Assembly: GCF_014642875.1 (NCBI RefSeq)
Contig: NZ_BMJC01000002.1
Span: 868,001-932,000 of the forward strand
Length of the DNA: 64,000 nt
Reading direction: 5' to 3'
From: Puia dinghuensis
GTDB taxonomy: Bacteria; Bacteroidota; Bacteroidia; Chitinophagales; Chitinophagaceae
The notes below the pieces were generated by a model. It had not been told where the DNA came from, made no database searches, and saw only the letters and a list, made by a program, of their open reading frames with translations. Position 1 is the first letter of the stretch. Each line of letters starts with the position of its first letter. Positions 41,785 to 50,997 of the stretch are shown here, piece by piece. Made by a program: the position numbers and the translations under genes.

Positions 41785-44067
41785 TCAAAATTTAAAATTG
41801 TATGTTACGGCAGGCACGAATCTGAACAGGGCATATTGGAGGGCCTGGGTCCGTGTAGGGTCGTTGGGATCGGTCTGAAAGACGATGCTATAGGCATTCT
41901 CCCGGCCATAAAGATTGTAGATGGAAAAAGTCCAGCTGCTTTCATACCGCTTTTTCTTCTTTCCCTGCAGGGTAGCGGCAACATCCATCCGGTGATAGGC
42001 CGGCATCCGGTAACCGTTGCGTTCGGTATAATAAAAAGCCGTTTGCCCGTCGACCGTGTATTTCCCGCTGGGGAAGGTGACGGCATTACCGGTGTAATAG
42101 ACCCAGGTAGCGGAGAGGGTCCATTTACGGTTGGCCTGGTAGATACCGACAATGCTGATATCATGGGTCCTGTCCTGTTTGTTGGGATACCACTTGTTTT
42201 GGTTGATGCCATCGATCTGCAATTCGGTGCGGCTCAGGGTATAGCTGACCCAGCCAGTGAGGCGGCCGGTCTTCTTTTTCCCGAAGAGCTCCAACCCATA
42301 GGCGCGGCCTTTACCGAAAAGCAGCTGTGATTCGACATTCTCATTGGCGATGAGCTGGGCGCCATTCTTGTAATCTATTTGGTTTTGCATGGCCTTATAG
42401 TAGGCTTCGATGGAGAACTCGTAGTGGTTGTCCCTGATGTTCCTATAATACCCGATAGACCCCTGGTCGGCGATCTCGGGTTTGACGTTGTTGCTGCTGG
42501 GTATCCAGAGATCGGTGGGGTTGGCGGATGTAGAATTGGACAGCAGGTGTAAGACCTGGGTATTCCGGTTGTAGGAGAGTTTCACCGATGAGACCTGGTT
42601 GACCCGGAGGCTTAGGGAAGCCCGGGGTTCGAGGTTGGTGTAGGTCGTGACGATGCTGTCAGGTGGCCCCAGCACGATGAATTCCGCGACCCGCAGCCCA
42701 TAGTTGAAATGGAGCCTGTCCGCCGGCGACCATTCGTGGGAAATGTACAGGGCATTCTCAAGGCTGTATTTATTTTGCAGCACCAGGTTATTGAAACTGC
42801 TGCTTTGTGATGCGGAAAGGATACCGGGCGCGATGGTATGATGGATCGTGCCAAGGCCGAAGTTGATCTTGTTATCGGCGTCGATATAATACTGGAGATC
42901 TTCCTTTAGGTCGATATCCCGGATATTGGAGGTGAGGCCAATGTTGTTGTTGTCGGAATTGATCTTGATCTTATAGCTGTACTTGCTAAAGATCACCGAT
43001 GTGTTGGAGAAAAGCCGGCTGTTGAACACGTGATTCCAGCGGGCCGTGCCGGTGGCATTCCCATAATCGATGCCAAAGGTGTTGCCAAAGCTGAGGTTGT
43101 CCCGGCCAAAATACCCCGAGAGATAGACCCGGTTCTTCTCATCGAACCTATAGTTGGCCTTTATATTGAGGTCATAAAAGTAAAGGCTGTTGTTGCTCAC
43201 CGACGAGTCGGAGGATAATTTGAGAAAGAGATCGGCATAGGTGCGGCGGCCGCTGATGGTGAACGACCCTCGGTCCTTTACGATCGGACCTTCTGCATTG
43301 AGCCGAGTCGAGATGAGGCCGATGCCGCCGCCGAATTGATAGTCCTTGTTATTCCCGTCATTCATCTTTATATCGATCACCGAGGAGAGACGGCCGCCAT
43401 ATTCCGCCGGCATCCCGCCTTTATAAACGGTGATATCCTTTATCGCGTCGGAGTTAAAAGTAGAGAAGAAACCCAGCAGGTGCGAGGGGTTGTAGACGGT
43501 AGCTTCATCGAGGAGGATGAGGTTCTGATCGGCCCCGCCGCCACGGACATAAAAACCGCTGTTGCCGTCACTGGCAAATTGAATGCCCGGCAACAGCTGG
43601 ATGGTCTTTAGGACATCCTTTTCACCGAAGAGTACGGGGACGTTTTTTATATCAGTGGTGGTTAGCTTCTGGACGCCCATCAGGGGACTTGAGATGGTGT
43701 TATCATTCCTTTTTTGGGCGCTGACCACAATTTCAGCCAGTTGATTGCTTGCTGTGGTGAGCTCGATGGGGAGCAAGAGATTCTTGTCGAGATTGATGAT
43801 CACCGTATCTGGCTGATAGCCGGAGAAGGAGACCAGCAGGGTGTAGTGACCCGGGGACGCGCTGATGGAGTAGAATCCGTAAGCATTGCTCATGATGCCG
43901 CTGCGGGGTATTTCCAGCAGGCTAACGGTGGCGCCGATGAGAACTTCCCCGGTCTTTTTATCCCGGATGGTGCCGTCGACCGTAAAATGCACCTGCGCCG
44001 TGCCCGTCAGCACGAGCAGGGATAAAGTCAGCAGGAAAAGGCTTTGTTTATATAAATAATTTGTCAA
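41785..44067 (-). CDS. TonB-dependent receptor with carboxypeptidase-like domain
   Basis: A 760-residue TonB-dependent receptor: signal peptide MTNYLYKQSLFLLTLSLLVL...GTAQ, a carboxypeptidase-regulatory-like beta domain (about 25-100; TVDGTIRDKKTGEVLIGATVS), plug (about 110-230; LLPGIQFASDGNSGFYVRGG, VYNPSHLLGFFSTFN), and a barrel to the C-terminal Phe. Smaller than SusC types and without a SusD partner; it is paired with DUF4249. The start is TTG 44067; a further TTG at 44091 is possible. The gene overlaps the HAD stop by 20 bases as chosen. Cargo unknown: siderophore, metal or small ligand are possible. Confidence 0.88.
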   Translation of the reverse strand: MTNYLYKQSLFLLTLSLLVLTGTAQVHFTVDGTIRDKKTGEVLIGATVSLLEIPRSGIMSNAYGFYSISASPGHYTLLVSFSGYQPDTVIINLDKNLLLPIELTTASNQLAEIVVSAQKRNDNTISSPLMGVQKLTTTDIKNVPVLFGEKDVLKTIQLLPGIQFASDGNSGFYVRGGGADQNLILLDEATVYNPSHLLGFFSTFNSDAIKDITVYKGGMPAEYGGRLSSVIDIKMNDGNNKDYQFGGGIGLISTRLNAEGPIVKDRGSFTISGRRTYADLFLKLSSDSSVSNNSLYFYDLNIKANYRFDEKNRVYLSGYFGRDNLSFGNTFGIDYGNATGTARWNHVFNSRLFSNTSVIFSKYSYKIKINSDNNNIGLTSNIRDIDLKEDLQYYIDADNKINFGLGTIHHTIAPGILSASQSSSFNNLVLQNKYSLENALYISHEWSPADRLHFNYGLRVAEFIVLGPPDSIVTTYTNLEPRASLSLRVNQVSSVKLSYNRNTQVLHLLSNSTSANPTDLWIPSSNNVKPEIADQGSIGYYRNIRDNHYEFSIEAYYKAMQNQIDYKNGAQLIANENVESQLLFGKGRAYGLELFGKKKTGRLTGWVSYTLSRTELQIDGINQNKWYPNKQDRTHDISIVGIYQANRKWTLSATWVYYTGNAVTFPSGKYTVDGQTAFYYTERNGYRMPAYHRMDVAATLQGKKKKRYESSWTFSIYNLYGRENAYSIVFQTDPNDPTRTQALQYALFRFVPAVTYNFKF

Positions 44068-44704
44068 GTGACCGGTCGGTATAGTCTGCAATATATTGCA
44101 GGACGTTGGGATAACGGCGGAATTCTTCCTTTTCGTGCATGGTGGTAAGGACTATACAGGACATCCCCGCGCGCATAGCGGCTTCGACACCTTTGGGGGC
44201 GTCTTCAAAAACGATGCAGCTCTCCGGTGACACACCGAGCAGCCTGGCAGCAAGGAGAAAGGTTTCCGGATCGGGCTTGCTCACAGCAACTTCGTCTGCA
44301 CTGACAATCGCCTTAAAATGATGCCTGATCCCCAGGTTATCCAGGACAAAGTCGATGTTAAATGGGATGGCGGCCGAGCCGATGGCCATTCGGATGCCCT
44401 TGTTACCGGCCTTTTCGAGAAAGGCCGGGAGCCCCGCGATCAGCCGGAGATGGGGTTTGAATGCGGCCTGGTAGCTATTCTCTTTTTTCATGGATATGGT
44501 ATCCACTTCTTCTTTTGTAAAATGGCCTTTGCCAAAGACACGATCGAGCAACTCTTCGTTCTTGCCATACATTTGGCTTTTTACTTCGGCCATGGTTAAG
44601 CCGGCTTTCAGATCGTTGTTGAGAATGCTGTGCCAGGCGATGCTGTGGTATTCCATGTCATTGATCATGGTGCCGTTGAGATCGAAAATAAAAGCGTGAT
44701 TCAT
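44048..44704 (-). CDS. HAD-superfamily phosphatase (beta-phosphoglucomutase-like)
   Basis: A 218-residue HAD protein that acts on sugar phosphates. Seen: nucleophile Asp8 in IFDLNGTMIND, cap with MYGKNEELLDRVFG, motif II-like AIGSAAI, Lys/Asp motif FEDAPKGVEAAMRAGM. Motif I reads D-x-N where most HAD phosphatases have D-x-D, so Asn10 replaces the usual acid/base Asp; I recall related Bacteroidota proteins with the same change, so it may still be active. The open frame runs further upstream, but ATG 44704 fits the family start. It is divergent from the Gfo/Idh gene by 30 bases. Confidence 0.85.
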   Translation of the reverse strand: MNHAFIFDLNGTMINDMEYHSIAWHSILNNDLKAGLTMAEVKSQMYGKNEELLDRVFGKGHFTKEEVDTISMKKENSYQAAFKPHLRLIAGLPAFLEKAGNKGIRMAIGSAAIPFNIDFVLDNLGIRHHFKAIVSADEVAVSKPDPETFLLAARLLGVSPESCIVFEDAPKGVEAAMRAGMSCIVLTTMHEKEEFRRYPNVLQYIADYTDRSLDKLFI

Positions 44705-44734
44705 TTCGCGAAGATAAACTACTTTCGTTGACGT

Positions 44735-45715
44735 ATGACTATAACCAGATGGGGTATCATTGGCCCCGGAAAGATTGCCAGAAAATTTGCTGCTGCTCTT
44801 CATCTCGTAAAGGATGCTTCCCTTGTGGCGGTGGCATCGCGGGATCTCGACCGGGCATGGGAATTTGCCCGTGAGCATGGGGCTAATCACGTGTATGGAA
44901 CCTATGAGGAGCTGGCGGCCGATCAGAATCTCGATGCCGTCTATATTGCGACGCCGCACGGATATCATGCCGAACACGCTTTATTATGCCTGCGGCAAGG
45001 GAAGGCTGTTCTCTGTGAGAAGCCGATGGCCTTGTCGGCGCGGCAGGTGAAAGAGATGATCGAGGCAGCACGCGCATCCAACGCATTTTTGATGGAAGCG
45101 ATGTGGACGCGTTTTCTGCCGTTGATGTCTTCGGTGATGGGGTTGGTGGAATCGGGAGCGATCGGCACGGTAAAGTATATCCGGGCGGATTTTGGTTTCC
45201 TGGCGCCCTTCAACCCTGAAGGCCGGTTGTACGCGCTTAGGCTCGGAGGTGGGGCATTGCTGGATATCGGCATCTATCCTTTGTATTTGTGCCTGCAGTT
45301 GCTGGGGCGGCCTCAGCAGATCACAGCGGCGGGGCATCTGGCGCCCACCGGGTCCGACGATACCTGCCACGCGGTGTTACAATACAGTGACGGTGCATCG
45401 GCCGTCATCAGCAGCACCCTGGCCTGCAATACTTCCCTGACGGCCGAGATAGCCGGAACAGCCGGAATGATCCGCATTCCCACCCCCTGGTATAAGAACG
45501 ATCGGTTGGAATGGAACAGGACGGGCGAGCCTGTGCAGGCGGTCGCTTTAGAGCCAATGGTCAATGGGTTTGAATACCAGATAAGGGAAGTGATGGAATG
45601 CCGGGAGAGAGGGTTGGTGGAGAGCCCTTCCCTACCCCATTCATTTAGCCTGATGATGGCCGAGACGATGGATGAGATAAGGCAGCAGATCGGGGTGCGC
45701 TATCCGTCAGAGTGA
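44735..45715 (+). CDS. Gfo/Idh/MocA-family oxidoreductase
   Basis: A 326-residue NAD(P)-dependent oxidoreductase of sugars or sugar alcohols. Seen: Rossmann start WGIIGPGKIARKFAAAL, LDAVYIATPHGYHAEHA, the conserved CEKPMALS with Lys, and GGGALLDIGIYPLYLCLQLLG. The C-terminal half is the Gfo/Idh partner domain. It starts 30 bases from the divergent HAD gene, a spacing that suggests shared control of sugar steps. It overlaps the convergent GntR/LacI-type regulator by nine bases. Substrate not decidable. Confidence 0.92.
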   Translation: MTITRWGIIGPGKIARKFAAALHLVKDASLVAVASRDLDRAWEFAREHGANHVYGTYEELAADQNLDAVYIATPHGYHAEHALLCLRQGKAVLCEKPMALSARQVKEMIEAARASNAFLMEAMWTRFLPLMSSVMGLVESGAIGTVKYIRADFGFLAPFNPEGRLYALRLGGGALLDIGIYPLYLCLQLLGRPQQITAAGHLAPTGSDDTCHAVLQYSDGASAVISSTLACNTSLTAEIAGTAGMIRIPTPWYKNDRLEWNRTGEPVQAVALEPMVNGFEYQIREVMECRERGLVESPSLPHSFSLMMAETMDEIRQQIGVRYPSE

Positions 45716-46738
45716 ATTGCGGAGGGTTAGATAGAAGGGGACTTCTTCCTGTTTGTGCGTATTCTCGAGTATCTGCCGCGCGGCCATGACGCCCATTTCC
45801 CGGAAATCCGTCGAGATGGTGGTGATGCCGTCGAGGATGATCTTCTTCAGGGGTGTCTCGTTGTAGGAAATGACCCCGACCTGCCGGCCTACCTCCAACT
45901 TGAGGGAAATGATCCTTTCGATAAGGACGACCAGGTCTTCTTCCATAAGATTAATATACACTTCCCCTTCCACGATGGGTTCGTCGGCAATGGTATGAAC
46001 CACCTTATAGCCAAAGGCATACTCGTGGCAAAAGCGGCTGCAGCCTTGCAGTATCTCCACGGGCTGATAGGTGGAACTGGGGAAAATGATCTTTATCGTG
46101 TGGTATTTGCTGAGCTGCTCGCGGGCCCTTTCCAGTGCAGAGTAGATGTCCTGTTCGAAATTCTGGTAGACGGCTGCGTATTCCCCGGTGATGCCGGGTA
46201 TTTTTTTGTCCAGCACCAGGAGTTTCTCCTTCGGCAGGCTGTTGATGATATCGGGCGCATGCTCACCACCTTCGAGGAAGTGCGGGATGATGACGAAGTG
46301 CGAATAGTCCTCTTTCCTGTCGGCAAGAAGTTTTTTAAACAGACCAAAGTCGTTGTTATAGATGTAAAAGTCTACGACCGTGTATTCGCCCAGGGAGGCG
46401 ACGAGGGCGTCGTATAGTATCTTTTTGTGGGCGCTGAGCTTGTTGAAGAGCAGGAAAATGCGAAGGGTCTGGTGGAAGTCGGTATGCTGGATAAAATAAC
46501 CTTTCCCGGGTACGGAGCCCAAAACACCCATTTTCTTCAGGTATTTATAGCCCTTTTCCGCGGTGTCCCGTGAAATCTCGAGTTCGTAGCTAAGCTCGTT
46601 GATGGACGGCATCAAATCGTTCTTTTTTATTTTGCCGTTCTCAATGGCCTTTAGGATGGAGTTGGTGAGCTGGAGGTATTTCGGCGTAGCGGCAAACTCA
46701 TCTACTCTGATCCAATCAAAAATATTGGGGTGCTTCAT
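45707..46738 (-). CDS. GntR-type regulator with LacI-like sensor domain
   Basis: A 343-residue chimera as in AraR of Bacillus: a GntR winged helix at about 15-80 (SINELSYELEISRDTAEKGYKYL) and a periplasmic-binding-like domain at about 88-335 (VVDFYIYNNDFGLFKKLL, GVISYNETPLKKIILDG, DFREMGVMAARQIL). Proteins of this type are sugar-responsive repressors. It lies 11 bases downstream of the PI-PLC-like gene on the same strand. It may be the sugar regulator for the SusC/SusD and rhamnose genes to its right; that is inference by proximity only. Start ATG 46738. Confidence 0.88.
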   Translation of the reverse strand: MKHPNIFDWIRVDEFAATPKYLQLTNSILKAIENGKIKKNDLMPSINELSYELEISRDTAEKGYKYLKKMGVLGSVPGKGYFIQHTDFHQTLRIFLLFNKLSAHKKILYDALVASLGEYTVVDFYIYNNDFGLFKKLLADRKEDYSHFVIIPHFLEGGEHAPDIINSLPKEKLLVLDKKIPGITGEYAAVYQNFEQDIYSALERAREQLSKYHTIKIIFPSSTYQPVEILQGCSRFCHEYAFGYKVVHTIADEPIVEGEVYINLMEEDLVVLIERIISLKLEVGRQVGVISYNETPLKKIILDGITTISTDFREMGVMAARQILENTHKQEEVPFYLTLRNSL

Positions 46739-46749
46739 GCGGCCCTAAG

Positions 46750-47811
46750 TTACGGCATTCGCCGGATATATGTGCCGCCGTCGAAGCTGACGACATAGTC
46801 GGACGGGAAGAATTTGCTTTTGTAATAATAATCAGTGGTGATGATCTGGGCCCCGGATGTGCATGCAGCCATAAAGCTGGACTTATCATTGATCCGGGCT
46901 TCCTTTGTATCGGAATCGGCACGGGTGCGAACCATATAGCCTTTCTTCACCATTTCTTTTATCTTTTCCTGATCTCGTTTGGCATCGTTGATGATCATGA
47001 AGGCAGCCTCCGGGGTACCCGATGGGCTGTCGGTGAAGAGCACCCGATCTTTGAGGGATGGGTGCGCGGCGATGTACGCACTGCGATGTTCACCGCCTTC
47101 GTCGAGGATAAAGATGAATTTTCCTCTTGCGGCTTTCATCGTGGGCCAGTGGTTGGCAAGGACGGCCTGTTCGAGGGTCGGGTAGTTTCCCCTGATGTCA
47201 TCGGGTGTAATAAGGTACTCGCGGCCGAGGTTGTCGAGGATCTCCTTGTCCAGCCGGTCAAAGACTTCCGTGGTGAACTTTTCCGGGATGGTAAAGCCGG
47301 GGGATTTGATCTCCTGATCCTTTGCATTCATCGTAATATAGATGGGATAGTGGTCGGGATGAGCGTCCGACCATGCCTTCAACTGATGCAAACAACCGGC
47401 AAAGCTGTAGCAGTTGCTGCGGAAATCGAGATCCTGGACGTGAAAGACCTTGAATCCCGGTTTGTTCATCTCACCCGTGGGATCATAAGCCGGGGGATGA
47501 GCGGCCGCTTCCCATTCAAGCCCTTTAGGGTGCGCGTATTTGCCGCCTTTTTCATCCGCATATACATCTATTTCAAGGTTACGCAAACCGAGGGTGAGCT
47601 GCTCGCCCAGACTCACATGGCTATACTCCAATCCTTCAGCGACCTGTGGGTTCTTTGCCTTCAACATCGAGAACAGGGCGGTGTCGATGGCTTGTTTGTA
47701 ACTATTATGACTGCCGATGACCTGCACCTTATTGATGGGAAGATCGTCGAAGCCGGTGTCTTTTTTCGATGCAAGGAGAAGAATGAGTGCTGCTGCGAGA
47801 AGTTGTTTCAT
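46750..47811 (-). CDS. Ca2+-dependent phosphoinositide phospholipase C-like protein
   Basis: A 353-residue exported protein of the Ca2+-dependent PI-PLC group. Seen: an N-terminal hydrophobic segment (MKQLLAAALILLLASKK), then VQVIGSHNSYKQA with the first catalytic His, NLEIDVYADEKGG for Asp/Glu metal ligands, FKVFHVQDLD with the second His, and YPIYITMNAKDQE. The family is best known for phosphodiester cleavage of inositol lipids. Its true substrate in a bacterium may be a phosphate ester of another kind. I chose ATG 47811 over 47850. Two TATATTTG boxes lie just upstream. The GntR-type regulator follows in the same direction. Confidence 0.8.
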   Translation of the reverse strand: MKQLLAAALILLLASKKDTGFDDLPINKVQVIGSHNSYKQAIDTALFSMLKAKNPQVAEGLEYSHVSLGEQLTLGLRNLEIDVYADEKGGKYAHPKGLEWEAAAHPPAYDPTGEMNKPGFKVFHVQDLDFRSNCYSFAGCLHQLKAWSDAHPDHYPIYITMNAKDQEIKSPGFTIPEKFTTEVFDRLDKEILDNLGREYLITPDDIRGNYPTLEQAVLANHWPTMKAARGKFIFILDEGGEHRSAYIAAHPSLKDRVLFTDSPSGTPEAAFMIINDAKRDQEKIKEMVKKGYMVRTRADSDTKEARINDKSSFMAACTSGAQIITTDYYYKSKFFPSDYVVSFDGGTYIRRMP

Positions 47812-47813
47812 GT

Positions 47814-47858
47814 CACAAATATATTTCTCTGTCGCCAGTTGTTTGCACAAATATATTT
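47814..47858 (-). promoter_or_regulatory. Duplicated -7-like box upstream of the PI-PLC gene
   Basis: The 13-base string CACAAATATATTT occurs at 47814-47826 and 47846-47858, 32 bases apart (about three turns). On the minus strand each contains TATATTTG (47816-47823 and 47848-47855), an exact TAnnTTTG. The nearer one leaves only a few bases before the ATG at 47811. No TTTG -33 element is seen at the usual distance from either. They may be two promoters, or a repeated regulator site. Confidence 0.45.
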
Positions 47859-48010
47859 ATCCACCGCGTAGACCTATATACTACGCTTTTTATTAGCAAA
47901 TGCAAAAGCTCTTAGTGCAGGATAAGATAATATTCTATTTACAATCGCATAACATGTCTTCTCTCAATTTGCACTCCGCAAGTTTAAGATAAACCAAAAC
48001 ACTCATCACC

Positions 48011-50977
48011 ATGAAGGCACTATTAAGGCTCTTATTTCCCTCTCTTTTATTCTTATCCATCACCGCTGACGCCTTTCAGCAGGCGCCCCTGACACTGAAA
48101 GGAGTGGTGACCGACGAGAACAATCTCCCTTTGACAGGAGTCAACATCCTGGTCAAAGGCACGCAGAAAGCCGTGACCACCGACGCGGAAGGAAAATATT
48201 CCATTGTCGTAGACGGTCCCGGCGCCGTGCTCCAGGTCTCTTATGTAGGGTTCATTTCAAAGGAGATTCGGGTAGGGAAAGAGAAAGACATCAACATCAC
48301 CCTGGTATCCCAGGCAAAACAATTGAATGATGTGGTCGTCATCGGCTACGGTACGGCTGCCAAAAAAGACGTTACCGGTTCGATCACAACTGTAAAAGCA
48401 GAAGAATTCAACCCCGGAGTAATGACCACACCCGCAGAGCTGTTGCAGGGGAAAGTACCCGGGCTCAATGTGACAAAGAGCGGCGACCCCAACGCAGCTC
48501 CTGCCGTTGTATTGAGAGGACCTTCCACCATCCGCAGCACCGGTGGAGCAATGGAACCCTTTTATGTTATCGACGGCGTACCCGGTGCATCCATCGATCT
48601 GTTGGCCCCTGCCGATATCGAAAGCATCGACGTGCTGAAAGACGCATCGGCTACCGCCATCTATGGTACCCGCGCCGCCAACGGCGTGATCATGATCACC
48701 ACCCGAAGAAGCAAGCCGGGTCAAACCCGCTTGTCCTATAATGCTTATGGCGCGAGGGAAGAGGTGTCCAAACAAATATCGATGCTCACGGGCGACCAGC
48801 TGCGCGCCTATCTCAAGGCGAATGGCGACAGCCTCCACGCCGGGGTGGACGACGATGGCTCCAACACCAACTGGCAGAATCTGGCGGAGCAAAAAGCCTA
48901 TTCTCAAAGCCATAACCTTTCCTTCGGCGGCGCTACCAATACAACCGATTTCGGTGGCAGTGGAACCTATTTTAGGGACAACGGTATCCTCCTGAATACC
49001 TGGCTCGAACGGACTATACTTAAAGGTTATCTCAGCCAACGCTTTTTCGACAACCGCCTCCGGTTGGGTATTACGCTGACCAATAGCCATACCAAGAACC
49101 ACGATATTGTTCAGGCTTCGGTGTTACCGGGAATATTGTTCTACCTGCCAACTGTAAGCCCTTACAATCCTGATGGCACCTATAAGGAGAACTTTACCCG
49201 CACTGGCAGCGGTCCGTTGAACCCGCTGTCACTGATCAATAATGCATTTAGTCTTACTGACGACAACAAGACCCTGATCAATGCCATTGCACAGGTGGAG
49301 ATCATAAAAGGATTGAAATATACGCTGTCCTTTGCCAATCAAAGGGATCAAAACCTGTATAATTTCTACGCCAATTCGCATTCGGCCCTTTACCTCAATT
49401 ATAACGGCGAGGCCGTCAGAAAATCCTATCTCAACACCAGCACCGTGGTCGAGTCCTATTTCAACTACGACAGGACTTTTGACAAGCATACCGTCAGATT
49501 ACTCGGCGGATACACCTACCAGCAGGACCGTAACAATGATGGTTTTGGGGTGAGCACACAGAATTTTTCCAACGACGCCCTGACGTATAATAACCTGTTC
49601 TTATCCAACCCGAGCAACCTTTCGCAGGTGCCCTTCGACAATAACCCGATATCGACCCTCCGGCTAATATCCTTCTATGGCCGTGTTCAATATGATTATG
49701 CCGGCAAATACCTTGTCCAGGCTTCGTTACGAAAAGACGGATCTTCCGCATTTGGCGTAAATCACCAGTGGGGGTATTTTCCGGCTGTTTCTGCCGGCTG
49801 GAATATCACCGAAGAAGAATTCATGAAGGACATTGATTTTCTCAGCCAGCTGAAATTGAGGGCCGGGTATGGTGTTTCGGGGAACAGCACCGGGTTCAAT
49901 GCCTTTTCTGCCCTGTTGGTCTATGGTACACAGTCGAGTTCGAAATTTCTGTATAATGGGAATATCACCAATTCCATAGGGCCCGTCCGTAATGACAATC
50001 CCAATCTGAGATGGGAAAGTACGGGTACTGCCAACGTTGGTGTGGATTTCGGTGTATTAAAGAACCGGATCAGCGGCTCGGTGGATTATTATATCAAGAA
50101 AACGACAGACCTGATCTATGATCAATACCCCGTATCCACCACGCAGTATTTCGTGCCCACTTACACCGCCAATGTCGGTAGCGTCAAAAATACCGGGATA
50201 GAAGTGGCGCTGAATGCTACTCCCCTCAAGACCCACGAATTCACCTGGAAGACCTCGCTCAATTTCGCCCATAATCACAACGTCATAACGAATTTGTCGA
50301 ACACCCAATTCACCCTCGATTCCTTCCCGACGGCACAAGTGGGTGGTAAAGGTCAGTCGGGCAACTACAGCCAGATCGTGAAGCCGGGCTATGCCCTGGG
50401 TACTTTCCTTCTTTGGCATTATGTGGGCAAAAACCAAAATGGCATCAGCACTTTTCAGAAGGCAGACGGTACGATAACGAATCAACAGCCGCTGACCACA
50501 GATCAGCGTGTCGGCGGCAATGCGCAGCCGACGCTTGTATATGGCTGGACCAATAATTTTTATTACAAGGGTTTCGACCTGGGTTTCCTCTTCCGTGGCG
50601 TGTTGGGCAACAAGATATTAAATGCCACCCTGGCGGGTTTGAACGATCCTGTGGATGCGCATTTTCAGAACATACCCACGTTCACCCTCCATGAATCGCA
50701 TAATGACATCAACGCCTACCTGATATCGGATCGTTTCCTGGAAAGCGGCTCCTATCTGCGCCTGGACAATGCCACTCTGGGGTATACCATCAAGCCGCGC
50801 ACACAAAGTGTGAGAAGCATCCGGGTCTACGCTTCGGGAAATAACCTTTTCGTCATCACAAAGTACCGTGGTACGGATCCCGAGATCAATATCGGCGGTT
50901 TGACGCCGGGCATCGACAACCAGAATTTTTACCCCAAAACACGTACCTATATCCTTGGTGTAAGCGCCAACTTCTAA
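48011..50977 (+). CDS. SusC/RagA-family TonB-linked outer-membrane transporter
   Basis: A 988-residue SusC protein: signal peptide to about residue 22, carboxypeptidase-like domain (about 28-100; LTLKGVVTDENNLPLTGVNI), plug with VVVIGYGTAAKKDVTGSI and DVLKDASATAIYGTRAANGV, and barrel. It is paired with the SusD gene 20 bases downstream. Neither a glycoside hydrolase nor a hybrid sensor is beside it, unlike the arabinan locus. Its nearest neighbours are the rhamnose operon and a GntR-type regulator, so it may import a rhamnose-containing glycan; that is inference. The 48011 ATG has no ribosome-binding site, usual for the group. Confidence 0.96.
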   Translation: MKALLRLLFPSLLFLSITADAFQQAPLTLKGVVTDENNLPLTGVNILVKGTQKAVTTDAEGKYSIVVDGPGAVLQVSYVGFISKEIRVGKEKDINITLVSQAKQLNDVVVIGYGTAAKKDVTGSITTVKAEEFNPGVMTTPAELLQGKVPGLNVTKSGDPNAAPAVVLRGPSTIRSTGGAMEPFYVIDGVPGASIDLLAPADIESIDVLKDASATAIYGTRAANGVIMITTRRSKPGQTRLSYNAYGAREEVSKQISMLTGDQLRAYLKANGDSLHAGVDDDGSNTNWQNLAEQKAYSQSHNLSFGGATNTTDFGGSGTYFRDNGILLNTWLERTILKGYLSQRFFDNRLRLGITLTNSHTKNHDIVQASVLPGILFYLPTVSPYNPDGTYKENFTRTGSGPLNPLSLINNAFSLTDDNKTLINAIAQVEIIKGLKYTLSFANQRDQNLYNFYANSHSALYLNYNGEAVRKSYLNTSTVVESYFNYDRTFDKHTVRLLGGYTYQQDRNNDGFGVSTQNFSNDALTYNNLFLSNPSNLSQVPFDNNPISTLRLISFYGRVQYDYAGKYLVQASLRKDGSSAFGVNHQWGYFPAVSAGWNITEEEFMKDIDFLSQLKLRAGYGVSGNSTGFNAFSALLVYGTQSSSKFLYNGNITNSIGPVRNDNPNLRWESTGTANVGVDFGVLKNRISGSVDYYIKKTTDLIYDQYPVSTTQYFVPTYTANVGSVKNTGIEVALNATPLKTHEFTWKTSLNFAHNHNVITNLSNTQFTLDSFPTAQVGGKGQSGNYSQIVKPGYALGTFLLWHYVGKNQNGISTFQKADGTITNQQPLTTDQRVGGNAQPTLVYGWTNNFYYKGFDLGFLFRGVLGNKILNATLAGLNDPVDAHFQNIPTFTLHESHNDINAYLISDRFLESGSYLRLDNATLGYTIKPRTQSVRSIRVYASGNNLFVITKYRGTDPEINIGGLTPGIDNQNFYPKTRTYILGVSANF

Positions 50978-50997
50978 TCGGTTAAAACTCTAATAAA

